The notes: generated by a model not told the origin, from the letters alone. A stretch of DNA of 64,000 nucleotides from Meconema thalassinum (GCA_946902985.2 OX336388.2:294168526-294232525), one strand, 5' to 3'. Positions 21,651 to 33,100 are shown, numbered from the stretch's first letter. Translations and numbers: made by a program.

Positions 21651-21929
21651 TAAGAATGGGTCTTTGTTAAAGTAATGGAAAATTATGTTTTGTTGAAATA
21701 TTGACAAAAGAATATGTGTTTTTGATTAGTGTGTTTAAAATCGTTGTAGTTCTTGGCATTGTTTAATGAAATTGGCTAGTATTCCTTAAAGAATATTGTT
21801 GTTGTGTAATGTCCTGGACATTTTATCTGGATTTAACATTTTAGAAAGGATTAAGTTATTTCTATGTTTTCCATAATGTTCATGTATGTAACTTCGTTTA
21901 AGCTATGTAAAAATGACATGTCTTGTTGA

Positions 21930-22111
21930 ATATTTGTGAAACTACGTGTATTTTCTTTCATGTGATTGGGCATAGCTAAGTGTTTTCTGTATTTTATATC
22001 ATTTGTGCGTTCTAAAAATCGAGTAGAAAGGTCTCTTCCAGTCTGACCAATGTATACTGAATTGCATTCATAACATATGAGTTTATAAACTCCAGATTTA
22101 TTGAAGATTTC
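21930..22111 (-). pseudogene. GIY-YIG endonuclease domain of the Penelope element
   Basis: The minus frame from 22111 reads EIFNKSGVYKLICYECNSVY followed by IGQTGRDLSTRFLERTNDIK. The G-V-Y and V-Y-I-G pair, 14 residues apart, and the following R are the GIY-YIG nuclease signature found at the C-terminus of Penelope-like proteins. This domain cuts target DNA for insertion. The frame is separate from the RT frame, so the protein is no longer continuous. Confidence 0.85.
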
Positions 22112-22374
22112 TTTTTTGTTTACTATGTGATGATTAAAGAGTATCTTTTTGTTTATATTATTAATTTTAAAGGCTATCTTGAAATTACGTTTATTTTTTT
22201 AATGTTAGTGAGTAAATGTTATACTTATTATTATAACTAATTTTTTTGATTGTTGTCGTTGGTGTATTCATGATTTGGTAAGTTATTGATTTTACATATC
22301 CTTCCTTGTAACTTGAGAAGCAATTTGATTTAATTATTTGTAGTTCTTTTTTAAAATTAAATATGGTTAATTAC

Positions 22375-22707
22375 CTACTCGTGTTCAAAATAATCCATGA
22401 ATATGTTCGCCAAAATGCCTGATGATGGTGATCCCACGGCTGGACCGTCATTTTGTTGATATATTTTTGTGTTGAATTTTAAAAAATTGTTTTCTAAAAT
22501 GAATTGCAATATGTTCATGAATTCACAAATTTCTACTTTGCCTAAACCACTAAAATGTGTGAGATTATGCTGTACGGAACAATTTTTTTGCTTTTTATTT
22601 TTGATCGGAATGTTGGAGTATATATTAGTTACATCGAATGAGTGTGATGTTTCATTATTGTCTAACGTGATGTTTAAAAGCAACGCATAGTAATCGAACA
22701 TCACCAT
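22375..22707 (-). pseudogene. Penelope-type reverse transcriptase fragment
   Basis: The minus frame contains HSFDVTNIYSNIPI (RT motif A, with the catalytic D of FDV), then FLKFNTKIYQQNDGPAVGSP and SGILANIFMDYFE (motif B, A-GSP---LANI). These are hallmarks of Penelope/telomerase-like RTs. Motif C (the second catalytic DD) is not in this frame. The fragment ends at a stop near 22375, upstream of the GIY-YIG segment. Confidence 0.85.
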
Positions 22708-23138
22708 ATATATCTACGCATTATTTTCTCCATTCAAAGACCAACGGCTTCATCATACCATAAATTAATTTTCAATTAAGCAAGGAATAAATATAAGAAA
22801 TTTCCAAATCCATGCTCCCCTCTGCAAATAGCCTTATTTCATCCTATGAAAAACAATCGCAAGATATCTTTTAAAATTTTTACACACAAGTTATTTATAA
22901 AATATGTTTTACCATCACCAGATATTTTAGTTCTACATATTTTTCAAAAAAATTATGGTGTAATACATTATCATCCATCTTAAAGCAAAAATTGTTACAG
23001 ATCTGTTTTTTATATTGTTTTTGAATAACTTTTTAATGAAAAATATATTATCAAGGAAAGGGAAAATCCAAAGTGAATATTAATCAACTTTGCTCGTAAT
23101 TCATTTAAGTAGTTTTAATTAATTTTCTAAGACAGTTA

Positions 23139-23166
23139 CTGAAGACGGCCACAGTGTAGCCGAAAC
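23139..23166 (+). ncRNA. Hammerhead-like ribozyme motif, right pseudo-LTR
   Basis: CTGAAGA at 23139-23145, a short GGC...GCC stem, then GAAAC: the conserved hammerhead core in correct order and spacing. It is followed by GGTAT/ATAC, a possible minimal stem III. The downstream strand of the fold is cut at 23176 by mariner 2, so cleavage could not occur in cis here. Penelope-like elements are known to encode such ribozymes. Confidence 0.6.
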
Positions 23167-23176
23167 TGGTATAATA

Positions 23177-24500
23177 CGAGGTATGATTGGAATGTTTTAA
23201 GAATGGATCCGGCACCGCTTACTGGTTTGGCAGGCAGGTACACCGAGGGTGGGGAGTGAATCATTGACTTGACCTTCAATGCCCTCCGACAGGAAATTGA
23301 GATTCCTTTATTCAGTTCGCTATGACAGCTGGTTGAGTCAGGGTCTGTTAGGGTTTCTTGACGGATTCTGTGTGAAAATGGACGTAAAAACGGAGCAATG
23401 AGTTTGTGTGAAATTTTGTTTCAAAACCGGGAAATCAGCTTCCGAGACTTACGAACTATTAAAAACAGCTTTTGGAGATAATTGCATGAGCCAGTCAAAT
23501 GTTTTTGTCTGGTTCAAGAGATTTAAAAATGGTCGTGAATCATTTGAAGAAGAACCACGGTCCGGCCGTCCTTCCATTTCAAAAACGAATTAAAATTTTA
23601 TGAAAGTTCGCGATTTAGTGCGCTCTGATCGTAGACTTACAATTAGGGAGATGGCTGATGAACTTAATTCAAGTTTCTATTCAGTTCAGTCAATTTTAAC
23701 TTAAGATCTGAACATGCGTCGAGTGTCCGCAAAATTAATTCCAAAATTGTTGTCAATTGATGAGAAACAACACCGACTTGAACTGTGCCAAGAACTGATT
23801 AATCGGGTTCAAAATGACCCAGATTTGTTAAATAGGGTAATTACAGGTGATGAATCTTGTGTATATGGATATAATCCTGAAACCAAAGTGCAGTCTTCGC
23901 AGTGGAAGAGTCCAGGTTCACCACGACCGAAAAAGCACGGCAAAGTCGGTCAAGGTGAAGACGATGTTGGTGATATTTTTCGATTCTACCAGTATTGTGC
24001 ATCATTTACCCCTATAGGACACACATTTAACCAGGAATACTATAAATGTGTCCTTGAGCATTTGCGCGAAAAGGTGTAAAAGAAAAGGCCTGCATTGTGG
24101 GAAGATACAAGTTGGGTGCTCCACCACGACCCGACAATGCTCCAGCTCATCGTGCCTTTTCAATTGTTGAATTTTTGACCAAATTCAAAATTCCTATGCT
24201 TCTACAACCGCCCTATTATCCTGATATAGCCCCCGCAGACTTCTGTTTCCTAAACTGAAATTTTCACTGAAAGGGAAGCGATTTGACTCGATTGAAGACA
24301 TCCAGGCAAATACGGAGAGCGTCCTTAACACACTTCAGGAAAGAAAAACTCCTGGAATGTTTCCAAAAGTGGAAACACCGTTGGAGTCAGTGTGTTCAGT
24401 CAGAAGGGGACTATTTTCAAGGAGATGCATCACAGTAGCATGTAAGTACCACCATTGTAAAATTAAAAGCCAATTCTTAAAACTTTCCAATTGCCCCTCG
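23177..24500 (+). mobile_element. mariner transposon 2 (1,324 bp)
   Basis: Termini CGAGGTATGATTGGAATG at 23177 and, inverted, CGAGGGGCAATTGGAAAG ending at 24500. TA flanks lie at 23175-23176 and 24501-24502. It sits inside the right Penelope pseudo-LTR; the pseudo-LTR continues after 24502 (TATGGTATTTAACTTATGATTA matches the left copy). It belongs to a different mariner subfamily from copy 1. Confidence 0.9.
23377..24450 (+). pseudogene. mariner transposase 2, multiply broken (DD34D)
   Basis: ATG at 23377 gives MDVKTEQ and a TGA in place of the expected Arg codon. Then come VCVKFCFKTGKSASETYELL and VFVWFKRFKNGRESFEEEP (helix-turn-helix), a stop, MKVRDLVRSDRRLTIREMAD, and LNRVITGDESCVYGYNPETK (first catalytic D near 23849). 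After a frameshift near 24125 come HDNAPAHRAFSIVEFL and PPYYPDIAPADFCF, with 34 residues between the second and third D. The C-terminal part is readable but shifted again. It is clearly inactive and older-looking than mariner 1. Confidence 0.85.
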
Positions 24501-24720
24501 TATTTTCAAAACTATTTATTGACTAAGGTGTATAAATTTAATGAATACTTATGGTATTTAACTTATGATTATAACATCAATAAGGAAACCTTCTGAATAT
24601 ATAGCACAAGATAATCCCAATTACTGGAAAAGGCGAAAAAACAACCTGAAAAAATGACATGTGATTAATTGGGATTAAATTGTGTTGACCGACTGAAATG
24701 TTGCAATATCAACTGTCAAT

Positions 24721-25318
24721 AAGGCAACACTGCAAAATGGCTTCAGAGCTATCTATGGTTGTCCAGGGTGAAATACAGTCTGCGCACGTGCGAGAGCCGG
24801 GAAGCGTATTTAAGTAATTACGAACCCGAATGACCTCGTGAAATGTATCGAGGATAACCATACATTAGTTAAATAGTAATTTACTAACTAATTGTTAATG
24901 AAGAGTTGGTGAAAACTGCTCATGGATGAACAATATCTGTGTTCATCTAGTTGCATCTTTTATGCAATAGCCTGAGATATCACAATCAAGTATGTACTTT
25001 CTAAATCAGAATTCAAGCTGATAACTTGTGCTATTGTGTCATTTGTCTGGCAAAATTTCTATTGGGCCAAGTCAGCTAGTATTTAAGTGTGTTTAAACAT
25101 GAAAGATGTCCCCGTAGAATTATTAGCACCCCACCCACTCTAAAACCACAACAGATAGGGCATTGGACATATTAATATTTTTAGTCATGCTATTCCTTTG
25201 GGTTCGTGAAATATTGAAACGTGAAATCTAAATGAATATATTCCAGATATTTTGTGAATTCAACCCAAAAGAATATCATGACTGGTATTCTGGGCCGTGA
25301 AAACCTTACTCAACATGC
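24721..25318. other. No recognised feature
   Basis: AT-rich spacer between the Penelope-like element and the next TA-flanked transposon. The phrase AATTGTGTTGACCGACTGAAA near 24673 (inside the Penelope end) recurs at about 29351, hinting at another fragment of that family there. Confidence 0.4.
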
Positions 25319-25320
25319 TA

Positions 25321-26563
25321 CAGGGGGCCAGGAAATGTTCTCCGCAGTGACGACTGGCTTCTGCCACAGGTAACATCAGCAGTTTAGTTGGCAGCACTGT
25401 GTCCTTGACAGGGTGAATCCCACATGTGTGGGCTGTAGGCAGTGTGTATTGCAATAAGCGAGCATGTGTGTTATCAGCACTTCTAGCATCAGTTATAAAT
25501 GGCTGTGGTGAGTAGAAAGTTTACAGTGTTTGTTCTGGTACAAGCGACAGTAGTGCTGCCGATGTACCTACTGCTATAGAGCATCCAGCGTTTAGAAAAG
25601 ACTGTGGAGCCTTATGGCGACAGGGTTGCTAACTCAAGACAGAGGTAGCGCTGACATCATGTTATGTTTACCCACCGCTTCGAGTACTGTCCTTTCATAA
25701 GTTAGCGAGACAACACAACCCCAGCAGCTACCTGAAGAAGAAAACGCACAGGAAGGAGCAGTTTTGCAGGTGTTAACGGATTGGACCAGTATTAAGGATA
25801 CCGTACGCGAAGAGAACCAATAACGACATTCATTTCGTTGTGATATGACGCATTACTGATTGACAGATGTCGAGAGCACAACCCTTCCTTCCTTCACGGA
25901 TGTACGGTATGCTGACGATGTTAATAATTTTTACGTCAGCAATACTGTTGATCATCACTTTTTTTGTTATTAGTTAGGCTATAATTTAGTTTCTTTCAAT
26001 TCTATTCTTGTTGTTTTTTAGATTAATATTTGTAATATTGTAGTGAGTTAGCCATGCGGTTAGAGGCGCGCAGCTGTGAGCTTGCATTCGGGAGATAATG
26101 GGTTCGAACCCAACTGTCGGCAGCCCTGATTCGATCGAACAGAAAATAAAACAGACACACAACAATAACACCAATGACGGATAGTGCTTCAGAACTTATG
26201 TTGCCAGCGGAACTAAGCACGTGCTCCACTCCGGGCGAGCATGCAGCACAGGACGAGGCTCTTCTTTCCAGCGTGCTAACCTCGAAAATGTTTAAATCAC
26301 TAAGACATAATATAAACGATACTTGTATGCAATATCAAAGGTAATCAATTGGCAGATAATTGTAGGAAGCTATTATGACGAAAAATATATATGTTCAGAA
26401 TTCCTTCATGATAAAAGGTGAGGTAACAAAACCAGTGTAGGGGGGGGGGGGGTTCCGTTAAAAGTAAAAGCCCATAAGACCCACAGTCTTTTCTAAATGC
26501 TGGATGCTCTATAGCTCTCGCGGTAGTCTGTAGTCACTGCGGAGAACATTTCCTGCCGCCCTG
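25321..26563 (+). mobile_element. TA-flanked transposon with CAGGG...TTCTCCGCAGTG termini
   Basis: Termini CAGGGGGCCAGGAAATG followed by TTCTCCGCAGTGAC at 25321, inverse at 26563, with TA at 25319-25320 and 26564-26565. Length is 1,243 bp. Subterminal segments 25575-25620 and 26468-26512 (AGAGCATCCAGC...AAAAGACTGTGG) are also inverted copies. It shares termini and the segment GGCTGTGGTGAGTA with the element at 60881-61633. No transposase motif is readable here. A tRNA-like SINE head is inserted at about 26042 and a G tract lies near 26438-26451. Confidence 0.75.
26042..26125 (+). mobile_element. tRNA-like SINE head (family F)
   Basis: GAGTTAGCCATGCGGTTAG (A-box-like) and GGGTTCGAACCC at 26099-26110 (an exact B-box palindrome) lie at tRNA-like spacing and are followed by GTCGGCAGCCCTGATTCG. 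There is no acceptor stem closure, so it is not a tRNA gene. The SINE body is truncated just after the head. Confidence 0.65.
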
Positions 26564-26565
26564 TA

Positions 26566-27295
26566 TTATTGCCAGTCCCATAATGTAGGGTTAGCACGCT
26601 TCCCGTGTTCAACTGAAAGCATTGGTGATAAACCTAGCAACAGCATGGGCCTATACCTTAGCCTCCTGGGTCCCCAGCCTGTTGGAGTACCATGCTCAAC
26701 CAGTGTGCCTAGTGTCCATGGGCCTGTTACAGAGTCTGGTCACCCTGGCTGATCTCGGAGACCATCCTACTTTTTGAATGGGTTGGCCAGGTCCCATTTG
26801 TGACCACTGCAAATGGACAATGGCTCACTTGTAGAATGAGCTGACCAAACAAGCCCAAACAATAACTCTAATACAGACACCGAGTTGAAAGTTCCGAGCA
26901 AGCTCGCTGCTCTCAAGCCACCAAACAAAATTAATGGCCCAGTTCCAGTCGTAGCTTTGTATATTCTAGACCTAATTATCGACTTCATGCGTATCAACGT
27001 TGCTGAGCCCTGGCGGCAAGCCGCTCAGATATCGTTGTGACGTGCGGGAGTGGCGCAACGTGATTGTTGAGGAAAGATTTCAAGTTCAAGATGGTAAAAA
27101 GTTGTAGCGAAGATAGAACAAATTGTTCTGAGGTTCAATGTAACTATATGTACAGAAATATCCACCTGGAACATAATTCTTTGCATTCGGAAACAAAACA
27201 CAGTACATTCGTGGCACGCCTCCTCAATTGTGGATTTGTAGTCTATTTTTAAAATAAAACACCAACAAGAGGTCCTGACAACCCAGGCACTGTCT
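26566..27295. other. No recognised feature
   Basis: Moderately GC-richer DNA than its surroundings with a 76-codon minus frame (26767-26997) that I do not recognise. No splice-bounded exon stands out. Confidence 0.35.
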
Positions 27296-27416
27296 ATAAT
27301 AATAATAAATCTATGTCTACCCTTTTAAATTCAGTTTCCAGTGGGGTCGGGGATGAGATGCGATGAAATTGCATGTGGCCGATGGATTCTATGGCCAGAT
27401 GCCCTTCCTGACGCCA
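27296..27416 (+). repeat. Dispersed repeat G, copy 1
   Basis: AATCTATGTCTACCC, GGGGTCGGGGATGAGATG and GATGCCCTTCCTGACG match, in inverse orientation, the copy at 39508-39625. It is probably a retroposon 3' region; the class is not determined. Confidence 0.55.
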
Positions 27417-27417
27417 A

Positions 27418-27530
27418 TAATAATGTTACTGGTTTTACGTTCCCTTGAATTACTGAGGCTTTTAGAGACAGCGGGGTGCCGGAATTCTTCCCTGAAGGGA
27501 TCTTTAACATGCCAGCAAATCAGCACCAAG
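27418..27530 (-). mobile_element. SINE-B fragment
   Basis: Carries only the distal half of SINE-B (TACTGGTTTTACGTTCCC, GGGGTGCCGGAATTC, GAAGGGATCTTTAACATG) and lacks the tRNA-like head. It is followed at 27545-27640 by a short piece resembling the 5' part of retroposon X (GGTGGAAGCAATGCGATG). Confidence 0.65.
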
Positions 27531-27644
27531 GGGAAGGTGGCAGATTAGCTGCAAGGAGAGAGGTCGAAATGAAAGACGACGGTGGAAGCAATGCGATGCT
27601 CAGCTGGAGTCCCGTAATCCTACTATTTGTGAGCCGCTGGAGGA

Positions 27645-28019
27645 AGATTCTCAGGGCATAAAAATGAGGGGTGTGAAGGAAGTGTGTTTAAGATTATTTA
27701 GTAACGGGAATATACCGAAAGATATTATAAGTTCATGGCCATAAATAGTGGCAAGACTGAGCTTGATGTAATCACCACAATTAAATTGCATATGTTATCA
27801 ATCACAACATGAGTAAGAGCACACAATCTCCAAAAAGTGAAACAGTCTCGACCAAGCAATATTCCGTCCGGGTTGCAGTAGAATATAGGTTGTTCTTTTA
27901 TAAACAAATCCAGCTCCGTTACGCAGCATTCGTGTCCCTGCTCATTATCTCTACCAGTGTATTTGTGTGAGTAGGTATTACTAGAGACATCAACGTAACA
28001 TAGGCTAGCTTACTGTGGT
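27645..28019. other. No recognised feature
   Basis: Plain AT-rich sequence without supportable coding or repeat signals. Confidence 0.35.
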
Positions 28020-28200
28020 GTCTGTAGTAAGGTGTGTATTTGTATTTAAGGCCAGGAATGGGATCGAGGAGGTCTTAGCTTTACGTTAGGAATCATCCCA
28101 GCATTTTCTTGGTGGTAGAAGTGATAACTACGAAAAACTACTTAGCATATAGGATACCTCAGGTGGGAATTGAACCATCCTCCCAGTAAACAAGTAAAAC
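28020..28200 (-). mobile_element. SINE-D body fragment
   Basis: TTACGTTAGGAATCATCCC, AGCATTTTCTTGG and CCTCAGGTGGGAATTGAACC match the body of SINE-D at 39073-39425 and 52165-52500. The tRNA-like head is missing. Confidence 0.6.
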
Positions 28201-28489
28201 AAGTCAACACTCAGACCTTCTCCTTTACAGTATTTCACAGCAACGTTATTAGGTTTTCCCATGGTTGCAGGACGAATGACTTCGAATAATCTCATAATGT
28301 GTTAAGTACATAACCCAGCAATGTGTTTAAAATATTTTCAAACCAACAAAAGATTTATTTTTGAAAGACGTGGTTTACATTCACGTTCAGGTGATTGAGA
28401 ATTCTTATTGCAATCGATCTGTTAAATACATATTTTGTAAAGATGTATAATGATCTGCAATGGGCTGAAGATAGACGAACACTATCCAT

Positions 28490-28790
28490 ATTGATGGCCA
28501 ATGCCAGGGAGACTGGGCAGGGCATATAGAAGAAGAATGGGTATGAGAAAAGTAGAGTTACTGTATGTTGATAAAAATATTCTAAATGTGCCTGACAAAT
28601 GGTTCATGGAGGTGCGGAAGGATCCTCATCAGGTTGGACTAAATTTGGAAGACATTTCACTTATCGACAAATTTCCAAGGATTTCACGGCGAACCAAAAC
28701 TGATCAGTGGTTGGACATAAGAACGACGACAGGCTGCCAGAGAAAGAATGCGAAGATTTAGGGCGGCGAAGAAGGCTTTAAATAATGTGT
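28490..28790 (+). pseudogene. LINE C-terminal fragment
   Basis: The plus frame has WFMEVRKDPHQVGLNLEDIS and then IDKFPRISRRTKT. This resembles the extreme C-terminus of arthropod LINE proteins (W--EV-KDL------ED---R--FR), also seen at 60668-60871 on the other strand. The upstream GH-zone is garbled. An 86-codon remnant at most. Confidence 0.5.
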
Positions 28791-30999
28791 AATTGTTGCC
28801 TAACGAGGACTTTAAAGGCCTTAAATGAAAATATATATATAATTATCTACAGTATATATGATTTACAGTGCAACAAGTTAGGTACTGCAACTCAAGTTTA
28901 ACAGCATGAGGTAGTTAATTAATGCTGATTTTTCTCAAACCGATGTCTTCTCCCAATCTTTATTGGTATGTGGTTACTATCACAATTAGAGGCAGTGAAA
29001 TACAATGTATCAATCCAAATATTCCCTAAATCCAGATAAATCTGTATGAATGACGACATTTCACCATTAAATAACTTCCTTTACTGTCCTATTCGGTTCT
29101 CATGCACAAGCCATCACACACACTCATCACACCGACTTAGTGAGCGAGTTGCCGCTAGGGGAGCCACCAGTTAAAATATTGTCATTCGCACAAGGTCTAT
29201 AGGTTACTCCACATACTAACAGAAACATTAATGCGTTGGAAGTCATTTTCAGTGTTGCCTTAATAATGTCTAGACAGGGAAGAAAAAAAAACATGCATTA
29301 TTTTTTCTTCAGGCTTTAGGGGAACACCCATTGCAATTGGGTACACCTACAATTGTGTTGACCGACTGAAAAGTATTACATCTTGTCTATTACCAGTAAC
29401 TTACTACCGTGGCCCCAATCAGAGGCTAAAATGACATTGACTTTTATTCAACTTATCCTCAACCAATGGTCATATTCTCCTTGAAATACAATGCATGTAA
29501 ACATAACTTAAATTTAGGTTATGATCATTAAGGCATTGCAAGTTTCAAGAGGCCTTGGGAAATCTAAGCTGCAAACATAACCTATCAAAATACTGTCAGA
29601 CTCTGAGGTGAAACTCAATTACTTCTAATGTGAGTGTTATAAAGTTTCAGGTAAAAATTCAACCAGACTTTAATGTTTTTCTTACATTTCATATGTATTT
29701 GGCAGAACATAAAAACACTACATTTGGAGAACATTAATTTACAAAGGCCACAAATGCAATACTTCACCAAAAAAATGTTTTATTAAAGCATCCCGTCCAT
29801 TCTAACACAACGTTCCTGGTAATTAATAATGTTATACTATTACTTCTGATGACAAATGTCAGATGGAATAAGACTGAAAATGCTTCACACTTACTGGAAT
29901 TTGTTGTTTTAACTGAGGCAATACTCCTTAGCTCTAACTCGGCATTTTTTCGTACTTCTGAACACAGATTCCGCCTTTAAAACATTTATAAAACCAATGC
30001 TGGAGTGGAAATATAACATGATTATTCAGTCGGATATAGTCCATCTCGTTCGTACCAACCCCCTTCCAGCACTATGCCTCAAGAACTGGTGGCATTTGGT
30101 CGTAACTTCAATATGATCCTTCAGCAATATATCCCACAAAATCATCACGTCAAATATCGAGCAGAACGTTTACTGGCCAACTGCGAACAAGTTTCTATAG
30201 TAAAACGACATGGGCGTAACACATTAAAAACAAGTAGCAGATGCCACATGCTTGTTTACCATCAAAACATCCAAACCATGTTTACAACTGTTTCCGTATC
30301 GCACTACGTGATTATCAAAAATTACCATAAAACATTTAATTGATGCTAATAGCGAAAATATGGCGGATCACATGATTATTTAAATCCGTACCTACAAGAT
30401 AAACACACGTCTTAAAAGATCAAATGACGTTACGTTCAATTTGCAAAGAAATTTTATTTATCACCACTAAATACTGTGAGAAACCCTGGGAAGGTCTTAT
30501 TAAATCGACCAATAGAAAAGCCGTAGCCGTGATTGTTTCTTTAATTCCCTTTCATGAATTTCAAAGGTGAGAAAAATATCGGTACTGCAAGCAAAAAAAA
30601 AAAGAGAGGGGAAAAATGCTGGCAGGCTATTTATTACTGGATTCTGATATTTACTAAAATGAGCTACGGTAAATTTTCGTCATCAAAACAATAATATAAT
30701 AATGGAATTAGCACGTGAAAGTGTCAGCTGATAGTGTGCCCGGACATTGCCTGACCTGGAGGAGGTTAAGTTCATTCTCAGCTACAGTATATCAAATACT
30801 TATGTTTACAATTAACAACGAAAAATGTCTCCTAGAAATGTATATTTAAAATTATTTAAATTTCAATCCGAATTTTATGAAAATTAGCAATTTTAGGGGT
30901 AAATCCACAACGAATCTTAATATTTGTGGAAATGTTATTTCAACACGGGGTATTATTCTGAAAACTTCTGGGTTTTAATTATAAAATTTTCGATTGATA
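28791..30999. other. Unique-looking AT-rich DNA
   Basis: No transposon, SINE or conserved frame recognised across about 2.2 kb, which is unusual for this window. A Penelope-end phrase (TTGTGTTGACCGACTGAAA) occurs at about 29353. The 89-codon plus frame at 30074 has no recognisable motif. Confidence 0.35.
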
Positions 31000-33100
31000 G
31001 GTCAAAATCTCGACAAAATGGAGGAGGTTCAGGAGGAGGGGTGGGGGGCTCGTCGTTCGCCCATCTCGACCTTCTCCAGGATAATCCTCTTGCGTTTACG
31101 CATATCCAATGCACCCGAATACCAATACGCGAGGATTGATAAAAACAATTGCATCACATCTACTTGTAGATTTCGCACCGTTAATTATACAAAAAGGCAT
31201 GAGCAGCTTATTCATAGATAATAACACCACACACCTATAACATTAAAGAGAGAAAATAAATGGAACCCGTGCGATGTGTTGTCCCGCACAGGAGCAATAG
31301 TAATAGTGGCGGCAGCCATATTAGTTGTTGTGTTCGTGTCTGAACTTCAGAAAGCAACATCTTGAATGGTACGCGAATTAACGACACAATTTAAGAAGTC
31401 AAGATGTCGTCGAGCCATGCCTGTCGCACCACATACACACTTAAACTTGGGCTACAGGGCAAGGCAGGCAGATACAGATCCTGCTACCTCCACCCCTACA
31501 CGAGACAGAGATAGAAACATTCCAACACTGAGTGAGTGAGTGAGAGCTGGCTGTAAAATCAATGTGGCGGAGCAGCACCCAACGGGACGGCACGGTTCAC
31601 TTTTACACATTATCATACGTTGAGTGACTAGGTCAACAGGCTGGCCACACAGCCTCCCCTGTATACACGAAGTATGTCTTAAAACACCCGAAAATACTTC
31701 CTAGTGACAATAAAAAAAAACAATTTAGATGAGTGAGAATGAGGGGGAAAAGTAATCGAGTAAATTCCCACTACACACGTAGTGATTTAATAGTATCCAC
31801 TAGCCCCAAGAGAAGATTTACAGATTTTAAAATGTGATCAGTTGGTATTTATCCCCTTAATTTGTCTTCCCAAATATTTTGATTTTGAAGAAAGTGACTT
31901 AAGTGACGTTCTTCGGCAGAGTTAATCTTCGATCCCGCCAGTAAATTGAAGACACGTGTGCCATGCCAGTCATAGCATTAAAAACTTTTTATTTTTCTTG
32001 CAAGAGTGCATAATTATTGTGACTGGTCCTAGCGTTAACCAGTCGCCATGGTAACAAGGAGCGCAACACCGTTCATTCGCCTTGCACCAGTCACGATCGT
32101 CTTCTGTCTCAGTGCTGCCACATTCCCCGCGGTGTAATTCATTTCGCAGTTCGCAGGTTCGCACACCGCACCGGCGCGGAGCAAAGATACAATCTCGTAC
32201 CCAGCTGGTTGTTTCAACACTGTTGCCGTGTTCTCTACTGGACTGGCTTATCATTCCGTAACTTCAGGGGTGAAATGTAACGCCAGTTCAAAATTATACA
32301 ATCCAAGGGTGGAAACAAGAGAAAGGCACTTCATGCTTATAACCAAGTGCCGTGATACTGAACGAATTACTTTAAATGTCCCCCTTCATGGAGTTGCTTG
32401 CACTTCCCGAGGAAGATATTCCGCAGATATACTGTAATAAAGATGAACGGTACGGAAGTAGTAAAAAACTGAGCAGCTCGTTGCAGGGTTACTTAGGTGT
32501 TGACATCACATGTTTACACGCTGTGAAGTGGTAGAAACAGCATGTGGACAGTCAACAATATCCAAACTTATGCTCAATCGTGCGTGCCATCTGATGTCAC
32601 TATGTATGCAAGAGGACCCTGTAAATCACCACGGTTTTGGAGGCACATAACAAATGGCGGACAATCACGTGTCACCACACTTCGCCTCGCCAAACATGAT
32701 CTCGGAGGGTTAGCCAGATATCGAACGTCGACCATAGCCAAGGGAGGGGGGATTAAAAATCGGAGCTGTGTAAGAGCATAGGCACGTTCGTTAAAATACG
32801 AAAGATGTATTTACACATACAACTTTTCAGATTCTGTACAACTTAATCATACATTTTTCCTTAAAAATTGCCACCTAATGTCGTATTATTAAACAGGAAC
32901 GAAGGGAATTTTCAACATCGATGTTGGAATACAACAGGGCAAAAATAAGTTTCCTTTTACCTTGTCATTAAAGAGGAAAATAAATAGATTGTAAATGCGT
33001 CACAGAATAATCCCACATGATGTGCGCTCTCCGCGCCCGCCGGAATATGATGAGATGCTGAAGATTCAAGTTACACAACACGTATGACGTAGGACTCCAT
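31000..33100. promoter_or_regulatory. CpG-rich, transposon-poor promoter-like zone
   Basis: CpG dinucleotides are dense (for example CGCAGTTCGCAGGTTCGC, CACCGGCGCGGAGC near 32175) compared with the CpG-poor flanks, and no transposon is recognised. On the minus strand 31318 has ATGGCTGCCGCCACT, a good start context opening a 35-codon frame. A near-palindromic RFX X-box lies at 32042-32055. It could be the 5' end of the minus-strand gene with the exon at 17591-17681. This is inference; no TATA box or defined start site is seen. Confidence 0.35.
32042..32055. promoter_or_regulatory. RFX X-box-like site
   Basis: GTCGCCATGGTAAC fits the X-box pattern (two GTNNCC/GGNAAC half-sites joined by AT), bound by RFX transcription factors. 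It lies in the CpG-rich zone. Confidence 0.45.

Larger units (their letters stand above)
20355..24720 (-). mobile_element. Penelope-like element with inverted pseudo-LTRs
   Basis: Two terminal segments of about 430 bp are inverted copies: 20355-20840 and 22740-23176 resumed at 24501-24720. Shared landmarks are GGCCATATTGTGGCC/GGCCACAGTGTAGCC and TATGGTATTTAACTTATG. Between them, on the minus strand, lie Penelope-type reverse transcriptase (22707-22375) and a GIY-YIG endonuclease (22111-21930). This domain order, plus hammerhead-like motifs in the pseudo-LTRs, is diagnostic of Penelope-like elements. A mariner (23177-24500) interrupts the right pseudo-LTR. The coding region is broken. Confidence 0.9.

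Noticed and set aside
26042..26115. tRNA gene (also 35165-35236, 38056-38130, 36756-36825)
   Set aside because: A-box and B-box are present but acceptor stems do not close, and SINE bodies or truncations follow, so these are SINE heads.
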